From Beta vulgaris subsp. vulgaris (taxonomy: Eukaryota; Streptophyta; Magnoliopsida; Caryophyllales; Amaranthaceae): a stretch of 64,000 nucleotides of DNA. This document shows, piece by piece, positions 33,243-45,300 of this stretch; the first letter of the stretch is position 1, and every line of letters begins with the position of its first letter. A program made the position numbers and the translations under genes. Location of the stretch: the NCBI RefSeq assembly GCF_026745355.1, contig NC_079210.1:30620616-30684615 (forward strand), given 5' to 3'. A model generated the notes under the pieces. That model was given only the letters and a program-made list of their open reading frames with translations. It made no database searches and had not been told where the DNA came from.

Positions 33243-34155
33243 TGTTAGTCGTTACGAACACTTAAGCAACTACAAGAGGGGGGTGAATTGTAGTTGGAGA
33301 GATTTTCAAACTTTTTGCGGAAATAAAAGAATGATTGTAAGAAAGAAAAATGATAGACAAGAAAGAATAGAACACGAGATTTTTACAAGGAAAACTTCCT
33401 AGGCCCAATAGGAAGAAAAACCTTGACCACGAGGGATTTTGACTCAATTCTCTTTAATAACTTTAGGCCAAAAGACTCCTTTTGTACAACCTAAACTCGG
33501 ACCTACTCTGTTCCTCTAGGAACTGGTTCCCAGTCACTTGTTCCCCCTGAACAGTTGACTTTCTCTCTTGACTTCACTCAAGTCTTTTCTCTTTCTCTCT
33601 CTTCTTTTCTCTTCTCTTTTTCTCTCAAAATGATTACAGATTTAGATTCACTCAACCCAATCTATAATACACTAAGTAATAATGAAAGAAGAGTAAAACC
33701 GAATACACTTTCACTAAGATATTACACTTAAAATTCTAAAAGCATACTTAAAACGATTGTTACAAAAACTTATTTGTAGAGAACAATCTTCCCATGATCT
33801 TTTCCACAATCTTCTCCATAATGAGGCTTTGTATTCAGCCACTTCTTCCATGATCTATCCGTTGCAAATATCCGTTGGGAGTTAGGTGGTTAATTTCCAC
33901 AAGTTCAGCCACTAACACGCGCATTCCCATTTTCCCACGCCTTGTAAGTAGGTGGGTTTTTGTGGTTCCTAAAATCTAGGAACTACCACAACGCATCCTT
34001 CTTAGGCGCTTTTTTAGGTTAGATTTGGATGGTCCTTGTTATGGAATATACAAAAGGCTGCACACAAACTAACTAAACAAAATATTATGGAATCACAACA
34101 TATCATAATTTTCACATCCATAATATAAACGGTTTGTCACAAATAAAGTTTAACA
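33243..34155 (-). repeat. 5' LTR of the Sirevirus-like element (913 bp)
   Basis: Plus-strand view TGTTAGTCG...GTTTAACA, with TGTTA/TAACA terminal inverted repeat. It shares the motif AAGAGGGGGGTGAATT and the adjoining TTTTTGCGGAA with the solo LTR at 55449-57064, so both belong to related families. The 5-bp flank on the outer side is ACTTA (34156-34160); no partner is recognisable. Confidence 0.85.
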
Positions 34156-34167
34156 ACTTAATTTTTA

Positions 34168-34520
34168 GGAAAAATTGATAATATAGGTCTGAACTTTGGG
34201 TGATAATTTTTAAAAGGTCTGAACTATTGATTAACCTGTGTAGGTCCCAACTTTAGGGGTTCTTAACTTTTAACGGGCCTTGACGACTTAAAACTGAAGA
34301 TTTTTTTTTAAATCTCACCTAGTTCCTACATCCCTCCCACAATTAACCCTTCTGATGTGACCCAAGTTTTACAAGTGATGACCTATTAAGCCAGTTTTAA
34401 GTCACTAAGGCCCGCTAAAAGTTAAGACCCCCTAAAGTTGGGACCTACACAGATTAATTAATAGTTCAAACCTTTTAAAAATTATCACCTAAAGTTCATA
34501 CCTCTATTGTCAATTTTTCC
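34168..34520. mobile_element. Foldback Mutator-like MITE with about 140-bp arms and perfect 9-bp TSD
   Basis: The left arm GGAAAAATTGATAATATAGG and the reverse of the right arm GGAAAAATTGACAATAGAGG stay complementary for well over 100 bp. They include AGGTCCCAACTTTAGGGG in both. TAATTTTTA is duplicated at 34159-34167 and 34521-34529. Long inverted arms with a 9-bp TSD indicate the Mutator superfamily. It landed next to the copia LTR. Confidence 0.9.
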
Positions 34521-34529
34521 TAATTTTTA

Positions 34530-34734
34530 TTAATCTCCTAATCAATTCTTCATATGTTATTAAACAAATTATTTGTGATATCTAAGAGTTCATAAAATAA
34601 AAAGAATAAATCTAAACTATAAACTAAGTTAAGACACGAGTGACTGAATTTAATAAAATAAACTAAGAACACAAAAAAAAAAACTAAAGTAAAACAAAGT
34701 TGATTATTTGTCATTATCAAAATACTGAAACAAC
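34530..34734. other. AT-rich spacer before the satellite
   Basis: No gene or repeat recognised. It marks the boundary between dispersed repeats and the tandem array. Confidence 0.5.
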
Positions 34735-34923
34735 AAGGCCTAACTCCTAGCTCGGACATCAGAATTGATCGATTCAAAAGCCTGAATTGGTTTTTTACCA
34801 TTTCTAAGGGGTTCGTTAGCTCAAAGCTGAAATAGTTGAAGTCCGATTTTTCGCGTCCGTTTCTAGCTCATCTTGGCCCAAAATCGTAATTTGGGCCTAA
34901 CTCCTAGCTCAGACATCAGAATT
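34735..34923. repeat. Satellite array, first monomer(s)
   Basis: Starts with the GGCCTAACTCCTAGCTCGGA segment of the 158-159-bp satellite and runs in the same phase until cut by a CACTA element at 34924. Its sequence continues at 36362 once the transposon is removed. Confidence 0.9.
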
Positions 34924-36358
34924 CACTAGGGGAAAAAACATAAAGGGCTGCGCAGGAAGGGCTGCGCTTTTCGTAAAAGCGCAGCCCTACTAGTGAAGGG
35001 ATGCACTTATTTAAAAAAGCGCAGCCCTACTAAGCAGAAGGCTGCGCTTATTTAAAAAAGCGCAGCCCTTCACTAGTAGGGCTGCGCTTTTCTAAATAAG
35101 CGCAGCCCTTCTGTAGGTAAGAAGGGCTGCGCTTTTTTTAAAAAGCGCAGCCCTACTAAGCAGAAGGGCTGCGCTTTTTTAAAAAGCGCATCCCTCTGCT
35201 TAGTAGGGCTGCTTTTTAAAAAAAGCGCAGCCCTTCCTAAAAATTTGAAATTTCGGAATCGCGGGCTTTGAAATATTGAGCGGGGATTCGTCAAATATAT
35301 TATCCCTCATTCTCTCTCCTCTCTCACGTCCCTCATTATTCCTTTCCTCCTTCTCTCTCATCCTCTCTTCTCTCTCAAAACTCCCATAAACATTTGCGAC
35401 AAAAACCTTGAAATGATTTGCACTAAACATGGCGACGGAGTCCGATTGCCTATTGTGATACCTTTTCGGAAGCGGAACGACCAACGAGTCAAACTCATCG
35501 CTATCCGTGACGTTTAGGATTTTTAAGCCATCCGAGTTCGTTTAAGCCTCCAAATAACCATTTTAAGTTTTTCCGAAATTTTTTTCCCTTAAATTATGTA
35601 TTTGGGTTTTGTTTTATGTATTTAAACATTATTAGGTTGTATTCTTGTATTTTCAGATCTATAATGTTCTGTATACTTCTCTTTGTTTATATGTTTTGAT
35701 TAATTCTTGTATACTTCTCTTTGTTTATATGTTTTGATTAATGTTCTTGTATACTTCTCTTTGTTTATATGTTTTGATTAATGTTCTTGTATACTTCTCT
35801 TTGTTTTGATTAATGTTCTTGTATACTTCTCTTTGTTTATTTTGTTAATGTTCTTCTTGTAAGCTTCTCTTTGTTTATTTTGATTAATGTTCTGTATACT
35901 TCTCTTTCTATATAATTTCTTGTATTTCATGCATCTTTGTTTGATTAATGTTCTTGTATACTTATTGTATACTTCTCTTTGTATATTAGTTTTTGTTCTT
36001 TTTTTCATTTTCGTTTCATTCTTTTTATGTTTTGGGTTTAGTATTTTCGTTTCGTTTCTCTCTCTTCTGTTTAATTTCAGAAAATGTGAATTATGAGTAA
36101 AAAAATGACAAAAAAAATTTTTTTTTTTAATTTTTTTTTGTTGGTAGGAAGGGCTGCGCTAGTTAGGAAAAAGCGCAGCCCTTCTAGCCAGAAGGGCTGC
36201 GCTTTTTCTAACTACGCAGCCCTTCTAGCTTAAGGGCTGCGCTTTTCTAGCGCAGCCCTACTTAAAAAGTGAAGGGCTGCTACTGAAAGGGCTGCTGTCA
36301 AAAAGCGCAGCCCTACATGCCTTTTTTAGCGCAGCCCTTCTTCATTTTTCCACTAGTG
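34924..36358. mobile_element. Non-autonomous CACTA (1435 bp) with GGGCTGCGC palindromic subterminal array
   Basis: Ends CACTAGGGGAAAAAACA and (reverse) CACTAGTGGAAAAATGAAG; ATT duplicated at 34921-34923 and 36359-36361. Subterminal zones (about 34947-35237 and 36148-36340) consist of many copies of AGGGCTGCGCTTTT facing AAAAGCGCAGCCCT, i.e. stacked hairpins. The interior has a pyrimidine-rich leader-like stretch (35300-35400) and a minisatellite. No transposase. Confidence 0.92.
35665..35980. repeat. Minisatellite, about 40-bp unit
   Basis: Six or seven imperfect copies of TTCTTGTATACTTCTCTTTG followed by TTTATATGTTTTGATTAATG, inside the CACTA element. Units shorten towards the right. Confidence 0.85.
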
Positions 36359-36361
36359 ATT

Positions 36362-39300
36362 GACCGATTCAAAAGCCTGAATTATTTTTATACCATTTCT
36401 AAGGAGTTCGTGATCTCAGAAGCTGAATTCGTTGAAGTCCGATTTTTCGTGTCTGTTTCCTGCTCATCTTGGCCCAACATATAAATTTGGGCCTAACTCC
36501 TAGCTCGGACATCAGAATTGAGCGATTCAAAAGCCTGACATGTTTTTTTACCATTTTTAAGGGGTTCGTGAGCTCAAAAGCTGAATTCCTTGCAGTCAGA
36601 TTTTTGTGTCTGTTTACTACTCATCTGTGCCCAAATTCGTAATTTGGGAATTACTACTAGCTCGGACATCAGAATTAAGTGATTCAAAAGCCTGAAATGT
36701 TTTTTTACCATTTCTAAAGGGTTCGTGAGCTCAGGAGCTAAATTCGTTGAAGTCCAATTTTTCGCGTCCGTTTCTTGCTTATCTTGGCCCAAAAACGTAA
36801 TTTGGGCCTAACTCCTAGCTCGGACATTAGAATTCAGCTATTCAAAAGCCTGAATTGTTTTTTTTACCATTTCTAAAGGGTTTGTGAGCTCAGAAGCTGA
36901 ATTCGTTAAATTCCAATTTTTCGTGTCAGTTTCGTGCTAATCTTGGCCCAACATCGTAATTTGGGCCTAACTCCTATCTCTAAGATCAAAATTGAGCGAT
37001 TCCAAAGCCTGACATGTTTTTTTTACCATTTTTAAAGGATTCGATAGGCTCAGAAGCTCAATACCTTGCAACCCAATTTTTCGCGTCTATCTCCTTCTCA
37101 TCTTGGCTCAAAATTGTAATTTCGGACTAACTCCTAGCCCGGACCTCAAAATTGAGCGATTCAAAAGCCTGAAATGTTTTTTTTTACCATTTATAAGGGG
37201 TTTGTGAGGTGAGAAGCTAAATTCATTGATGTCCAAGTTTTCGCGTCCGTTTCTTGCTCATCTTGGCCCAAAATCGTAATTTGGGCCTATCTCCAAGCTC
37301 AGACATCAGAATTGAGCGATTCAAAAGCTTGAATTGTTTTTTTACCATTTCTAAGGGGTTCATGAGCTCAGAAGCTGAATTCGTTGAAGTCCGATTTTCT
37401 GCGTTCGTTTCTTGCTCATCATGGCTCAAAATCGTCATTTGGGCCTAGCTCCTAGCTCGGACATCAGAATTGTTTTTATACCATTTCTAAGGAGTTCGTG
37501 AGCTCATAAGCTGAATTCGTTGAAGTCCGATTTTTCGTGTCTGTTTCCTTCTCATCTTGGCCCAACATCTATATTTGGGCCTAACTCCTAGCTCGGACAT
37601 CAGAATTGAGCGATTCAAAAGCCTGTCATGTTTTTTTACCATTTCTAAGGGGTTCGTGAGCTCAGAAGCTGATTTCCTTGCATTCAGATTTTTTTTGTCT
37701 GTTTACTACTCATCTGTGCCCAAATTCGTTCTTTGGGCATAACTCCTAGCTCAGACATTAGAATTGAGCGATTCAAATGCCTAAAATGTTTTTTTACCAT
37801 TTCTAAAGGGTTCGTGAGCTCATAAGCTAAATTCGTTGAAGTCCGATTTTTCGCGTCTGTTTCTTGCTCATCTTGGCCCAAAAACGTAATTTGGGCCTAA
37901 CTCCTAGCTCGGACATCAGAATTGACCGATTCAAAAGCCTGAATTATTTTTTTTACCATTTCTAAAGTGTTCGTGAGCTCAGAAGCTGAATTCGTTGAAG
38001 TCCGATTTTTCGTGTCAGTTTCGTGCTCATCTTGGCCCAACATCGTAATTTGGGCCTAACTCCTATCTTTGAGATCAAAATTGAGCAATTCCAAGGCCTG
38101 ACATGTTATTATACCATTTAAAAAGGGGTTCGATAGGCTCAGAAGCTCAATACCTTGCAACCCAATTTTTCGCGTCTATGTCCTTCTCATCTTGGCTCAA
38201 AATTGTAATATGGGACTAACTCCTAGCTCGGACCACAAAATTGAGCGATTCAAAAGCCTGAAATGTTTCTTTTACCATTTATAAGGGGTTCGTGAGCTGA
38301 GAAGCTAAATTCATTGAAGTCCGATTTTTCGCGTCCGTTTCTTGCTCATCTTGGCCCAAAATCGTAATTTGGGCCTAACTTCTAGCTCGGACATCAGAAT
38401 TGAGCGATTCAAAAGCGTGAATTGTTTTTTTTACCATTTCTAAGGGGTTCATGAGCTCAGAAGCTGAATTCGTTGAAGTCCGATTTTTTGCGTTCCTTTC
38501 TCGCTCATCTTGGCCCAAAATCGTCATTTGGGCCTAGCTCCTAGCTCGGACATCAGAATTGACCGATTCAAAAGCCTGAACTTTTTTTATACCATTTCTA
38601 AGGGGTTCGTGAGCTTAGAAGCTGAATTCCTTGCAGTCATATTTTTTTGCGTTTGTTTAAAGCTTATGTGTGCCCAAAATCGTAATTTGGGCCTAACTCC
38701 TAGCTCGAACATCAGAATTGAACGATTCTAAAGACTGACACGATTTTTTATCAATTGTAAGGGGTCCATGAGCTCATAAGTTACATTCGTTGAAGTCCGA
38801 TTTTTCGCGTCTATATCTTGCCCATCGGGAACTAAAATCGTAATTTGGGCCTAAATCCTAGCTCGAACATCAGAATTGAGCGATTCCAAAGACTGGCATG
38901 TTTTTTGACCATTTATAAGGGGTTCGTGAGCTCAGAAGCTGAATTCGTTGCAGCATAATTTTTCGCGTCTGTGCCCTTCTCATCATGGCCCAAAATCGTA
39001 ATTTGGGCCTAACTTCTAGCTCGGACATCAGAATTGAGAGACTCAAAAGCCTTAATTTTTTTTTTACCATTTCTAAGGGGTTCGTGAGGTTAGAAGCTGA
39101 ATTCCTTGCAGTCAGATTTTTAATGTCTGTTTACTACTCATTTGTGCCCAAAATCGTAATTTGGTCCTAACTCCTAGCTCGGACATCAGAATTGATCGTT
39201 TTAAAAGCCTGAATTGGTTTTTTACCATTTCTAAGGGGTTCGTGAGCTCAGAGGCTGAATTCGTTGAAGTCCGATTTTTTTGCGTCCTTTTCATGCTCAT

Positions 39301-42300
39301 CTTGGCTCAAAATCGTAATTTTGGCCTAGCTCCTAGCTCGGACATCATAATTGAGCGATTCCAAAGCCTGGCATGTTTAATTTACCATTTCTAAGGGCTT
39401 CGTGAGCACATAAACTGAATTCCTTGCAGTCAGATTTTTTGTGCCTGTTTACTACTCATTTGTGCCCAAAATCGTAATTTGGGCCTAACTCCTAGCTCAG
39501 ACGTCAAAATTGATCGATTCAAAAGCCTGAATTGGTTTTTTACCATTTCTAAGGGGTTCGTGAGCTTAGAAGCTTAATTCGTTGAAGTCCGATTTTTCGC
39601 ATCCGTTTCTTGCTCATCTTGGACCAAAATCGTAATTTGGTCCTAACTCCTAGCTCGGACATCAAAATTGAGCGATTCAAAAGCCTTAATTGTGTTTTTA
39701 CCATTTCTAAAGGGTTCGTGAGCTCATAAGCTGAATTAGTTGAAGTCCGATTTTTCGTGTCAGTTTCATGCTCATCTTGGCCCAACATCGTAATTTGGGC
39801 CTAACTCCTATCTTTGAGATCAAAATTGAGCAATTCCAAGGCCTGACATGTTTTTTATACCATTTTTAAGGGGTTCGATAGGCTCAGAAGCTCAATACCT
39901 TGCAACCCAATTTTTCGCGTCAGTGTCCTTCTCATCTTGGCTCAAAATTGTAATTTGGGACTAACTCCTAGCTCGGACCACAAAATTGAGCGATTCAAAA
40001 GCCTGAAATGTTTTTTTTTACGATTTATAAGGGGTTCGTGAGCTGAGAAGCTAAATTCATTGAAGTTTGATTTTTTGCGTCCGTTTCTTGCTCATCTTGG
40101 CCCAAAATTGTAATTTGGGCCTAACTTCTAGCTCGGACATCAGAATTGAGCGATTCAAAAGCGTGAATTGTTTTTTTACCATTTCTAAGGGGTTCATGAG
40201 CTCGGAAGCTGAATTCGTTGAAGTCCGATTTTTTGCGTTCCTTTCTTGCTCATCTTGGCCCAAAATCGTCATTTGGGCCTAGCTCCTAGCTCGGACATCA
40301 GAATTGACCGATTCAAAAGCCTGAACTTTTTTTATACCTTTTCTAAGGGGTTGGTGAGTTCAGAAGCTGATTTCATTGAAGTCCAATTTTTCGTGTCTGT
40401 TTCATGCTCATTTTGGCCCAACATCGTAATTTCGTCCTAACTCCTATCTCGGACATCAGAATTGAGCGATTCCAAAGCCTGACATGTTTTTTTTGCCATT
40501 TCTAAGGGGTTCATGAGCTCAGAAGCTGAATTCCTTGCAGGCCATTTTTTCGCGTCTGTGGCCTTCTCATCTTGGCTCAAAATTGTAATTTAGGACTAAC
40601 TCCTAGCTCGGGCCTCAAAATTGAGCAATTCAAAAGCCTGACATGTTTTTTTTCCCATTTCTAAGGGGTTCGTGAGCTCAGAAGCTGAATCCCTTGCAGT
40701 CATATTTTTTTGCGTTTGTTTACAGCTCATGTGTGCCCAAAATCGAAATTTGGGCCTAACTCCTAGCTCGGACATCAGAATTGAACGATTCCAAAGACTG
40801 ACATGATTTTTTATCAATTGTTAGCGGTTCATGAGCTCATAAGCTGAATTCGTTGAAGTCCGATTTTTCGAGCCTATTTCTTGCTCATTTGGAACTAAAA
40901 TCGTAATTTGGGCCAACTTCTAGCTCGGACATCAGAATTTATCGATTCCAAAGCCTGAGATATTTCTTTTAACATTTATAAAAGGTTCGTGAGCTCAGAA
41001 GCTGAATTCCTTGCAGCACAATTTTTCGCGTCTGTGCCCTTCTCATGATGGGCCGAAATCGTAATTTGGGCCTAACTTCTAGCTCGGACATCAGAATTGA
41101 GAGACTCAAAAGCCTGAATTGTTTTTTTACTATTTCTTAGGGGGTCGTGAGCTCAGAAGCTGAATTCGTTGAAGTCCGATTTTTTGCGTCCTTTTCATGC
41201 TCAACTTGGCTCAAAATCGTAATTTTGGCCTAGCTCCTAGCTCGGACATCATAATTGAGCGATTCCAAAGCCTGGCATGTTTAATTTACCATTTCTAAGG
41301 GCTTCGTGAGCACATAAACTGAATTCCTTGCAGTCAGATTTTTTGTGCCTGTTTACTACTCATTTGTGCCCAAAATCGTGATTTGGGCCGAACTCCTAGC
41401 TCAGACGTCAAAATTGATCGATTCAAAAGCCTGAATGTTTTTTACCATTTCTAAGGGGTTCGTGAGCTAAGAAGCTGAATTCGTTGAAGTCCGATTTTTC
41501 GCATCCGTTTCATGCTCATCTTGGACCAAAATCGTAATTTGGGCCTAACTCCTAGCTCGGACATCAGAATTGAGCGATTCAAAAGCCTAAATTTTCTTTA
41601 TAACATTTTTAAGGAGTTCGTGAGCTCAAAAGCTGAATTCGTTGAAGTCCCATTTTTTGTGTCTGTTTCATGCTCCTCTTGGCCCAACACCGTAATTTCG
41701 TCCTAACTCCTATCTCGGACATCAGAATTGAGCGATTCCAAAGCCAGGCATGTTTTTTTTGCCATTTTTAAGGGGTTCATGAGGTCAAAAGCTGAATTCC
41801 TTGCAGCCCAATTTTTCACGTCTGTGTGCTTCTCATCTTGGCTCAAAATTGAAATTTGGGACTAACTCCTAGGACATCTTTTTTGACCATTTATAAGGGG
41901 TTTGTGAGCTCAGAAGCTGAATTCCTTGCAGCATAATTTTTCGCGTCCGTGCCTGAAATGTTTTTTTTACGATTTATAAGGGGTTCGTGAGCTGAGAAGC
42001 TAAATTCATTGAAGTTTGATTTTTCGCGTCCGTTTCTTGCTCATCTTGGCCCAAAATCGTAATTTGGCCTAACTTCTAGCTCGGACATCAGAATTGAGCG
42101 ATTCAAAAGCGTGAATTGTTTTTTTACCATTTCTAAGGGGTTCATGAGCTCGGAAGCTGAATTCGTTGAAGTCCGATTTTTTGCGTACCTTTCTTGCTCA
42201 TCTTGGCCCAAAATCGTCATTTGGGCCTAGCTCCTAGCTCGGACATCAGAATTGACCGATTCAAAAGCCTAAACTTTTTTTATACCATTTCTAAGGGGTT

Positions 42301-45300
42301 GGTGAGTTCAGAAGCCGATTTCATTGAAGTCCAATTTTTCGTGTCTGTTTCATGCTCATCTTGGCCCAACATCGTAATTTCGTCCTAACTCCTATCTCGG
42401 ACATCAGAATTGAGCGATTCCAAAGCCTGACATGTTTTTTTCCATTTCTAAGGGGTTCATGAGCTCAGAAGCTGAATTCCTTGCAGGCCATTTTTTCGCG
42501 TCTGTGGCCTTCTCATCTTGGCTCAAAATTGTAATTTAGGACTAACTCCTAGGACATCTTTTTTGACCATTTATAAGGGGTTTGTGAGCTCAGAAGCTGA
42601 ATTCCTTGCAGCATAATTTTTCGCGTCCGTGCCCTTCTCATCATGGCCCAAAATCGTAATTTGGGCCTAACTTCTAGCTCGGACATCAGAATTGAGAGAC
42701 TCAAAAGCCTTAATTTTTTTTTTTTTACTATTTCTAAGGGGTTCGTGAGCTAAGAAGCTGAATTCGTTGAAGTCCGATTTTTCGCATCCTTTTTCTTGCT
42801 CATCTTGGCCCAAAATCGTTATTTTGGCCTAGCTCCTATCACGGACATCATAATTGAGCGATTCCAAAGCCTGGCATGTTTAATTTACCATTTCTAAGGG
42901 GTTCGTGACGTTAGAAGCTGAATTCCTTGCAGTCAGATTTTTAATGTCTGTTTACTACTCATTTGTGCCCAAAATCGTAATTTGGCCTAACTCCTAGCTC
43001 GGACATCAGAATTGATCGTTTCAAAAGCTTGAATTGTTTTTTACCATTTCTAAGGGGTTCGTGAGCTCAGAAGCTGAATTTGTTGAAGTCCGATTTTTCG
43101 CGTCCGTTTCTTGCTAATCTTGGCTCAAAATCGTAATTTGGGCCTAACTCCTAGCTCGGACATCAGAATTGAACAATTCAAAAGTCGAAATTGTTTTTAT
43201 GCCATTTCTAAGGAGTTCGTGAGCTCAGAAGCTGAATTCGTTGAAGTCCGATTTTTCGTGTCTGTTTCCTGCTCATCTTGGCCCAAGATCTAAATTTGGG
43301 CCTAACTCCTAGCTCGTATATTAGAATTGAGCGATTCAAAAGCCTGACATGTTTTTTTACCATTTCTAAGGGGTTCGTGCGCTCAGAAGCTGAATTCCTT
43401 GCAGTCAGTTTTTTGTGAGTGTTTACTACTCATCTGTGCCCAAAATCGTTATTTGGGCATAACTCCTAGCTCGGACATCAGAATTGAGCTATTCAAAACC
43501 CTGAATTGGTTTTTTACCATTTCTAAGGGGTTGGTGAGCTCAGAAGCTGAATTCGTTAAATTCCAATTTTTCGTGTCTGTTTCATACTCATCTTGGCCCA
43601 ACATAGTAATTTCGACCCTACTCCTATCTCGGACATCAGAATTGAGCGATTCTAAAGCCTGACATGTTTTTTTTGCCAAAAGCTGAATTCCTTGCAGCCC
43701 AATTTTTCGTGTATGTGGCCTTCTCATCTTGGCTCAAAATTGTAATTTGGGACTAAATCCTAGCTCGGGCCTCAAAATTGAGCGATTCAAAAGCCTGAAA
43801 TGTTTTTTTTCCCATTTCTAAGGGGTTCGTGAGCTCAGAAACTGAATCCCTTGCAGTCATATATTTTTGCGTTTGCTTACAGCTCATGTGTGCCAAAAAT
43901 CGAAATTTGGGCGTAACTCCTAGCTCGGACATCAGAATTGAACGATTCCAAAGACTGACATGATTTTTTATCAATTGTTAGCTGTTCATGAGCTCAGAAG
44001 CTGAATTCTTTGAAGTCCGATTTTTCGAGCCTATTTCTTGCTCATTTGGAACTAAAATCGTAATTTGGGCCTAACTTCTAGCTCGGACATCAGAATTTAG
44101 CGATTCCAAAGCCTGACATATTTTTTTTAACATTTATAAGAGGTTTGTGAGCTCAGAAGCTGAATTCCTTGCAGCATAATTTTTCGCGTCTGTGCCCTTC
44201 TCATCATGGGCCAAAATCGTAATTTGTCCCTAACTTCAAGCTCGGACATCAGAATTGAGAGACTCAAAAGCCTGAATTGTTTTTTTACTATTTCTAAGGG
44301 GTTCGTCAGCTCAGAAGCTGAATTCGTTGATGTCCGATTTTTTGCGTCCTTTTCTTGCTCATCTTGGCTCAAAATCAGAATTTTGGCCTAGCTCCTAGCT
44401 CGGACATCATAATTGAGCGATTCCAAAGCCTGCCATGTTTAATTTACCATTTCTAAGGGCTTCGTGAGCTCATAAACTGAATTACTTGCAGTCAGATTTT
44501 TTGTGCCTGTTTACTACTCATTTGTGCCCAAAATCGTGATTTGGGCCTAACTCCTAGCTCAGACGTCAAAATTGATCGATTCAAAAGCCTGAATTGGTTT
44601 TTTACCATTTCTAAGGGGTTCGTGAGCTTAGAAGTTGAATTCGTTGAAGTCCGATTTTTCGCATCCGTTTCATGCTCATCTTGGACCAAAATCGTAATTT
44701 GGGCCTAACTCCTAGCTCGGACATCAGAATTGAGCGATTCAAAAGCCTGAATTGGTTTTTACCATTTCTAAGGGGTTCGTGAGCTTAGAAATTGAATTCG
44801 TTGAAGTCCGATTTTTCGCATCCGTTTCTTGCTCATCTTGGACCAAAATCGTAATTTGGGCCTAACTCCTAGCTCGGACATCTGAATTGAGCGATTCAAA
44901 AGCCTGAATTGTCTTTATAACATTTTTAAGGAGTTTGTGAGCTCAAAAGCTGAATTCGTTGAAGTCCCATTTTTTGTGTCTGTTTCATGCTCATCTTCGG
45001 CGAACATCGTAATTTTGATCTAACTCCTATCTCGGACATCAGAATTGAGCGATTCCAAAGCCTGACATGTTTTTTTGCCATTTCTAAGGGGTTCATGAGG
45101 GCAGAAGCTGAATTCCTTGCAGCCCAATTTTTCGCGTCTGTGTCCTTCTCATCTTGGCTCAAAATTGTAATTTGGACTAACTCCTAGCTCGGACCTCAAA
45201 ATTGAGCGATTCAAAAGCTTGAAATGTTTTTTTACCATTTCTAAAGGGTTCGTGATGTCAGAAGCTAAATTCGTTGAAGTCCAATTTTTCGCGTCCGTTT

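Larger units (their letters stand above)
20760..34155 (-). mobile_element. Sirevirus-like Ty1/copia retrotransposon, split by a CACTA element, no 3' LTR found
   Basis: Reading right to left: LTR (33243-34155), iMet-type primer site, gag with zinc knuckle, protease, integrase, RT, RNase H (stop at 23160), an env-like ORF in the extra 3' position (22621-21302), and a polypurine tract at 20921-20930 of the kind found in Sireviruses. About 8.3 kb remain after subtracting the CACTA insertion. The left limit is set only by loss of recognisable sequence. The pol has stops and the 3' LTR is missing, so the element is inactive. Confidence 0.8.

Noticed and set aside
35073..35484. Minus-strand ORFs in the GGGCTGCGC CACTA element
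   Set aside because: Repeated KAQPF-like peptides are translations of the subterminal palindromes; no captured gene is recognisable.
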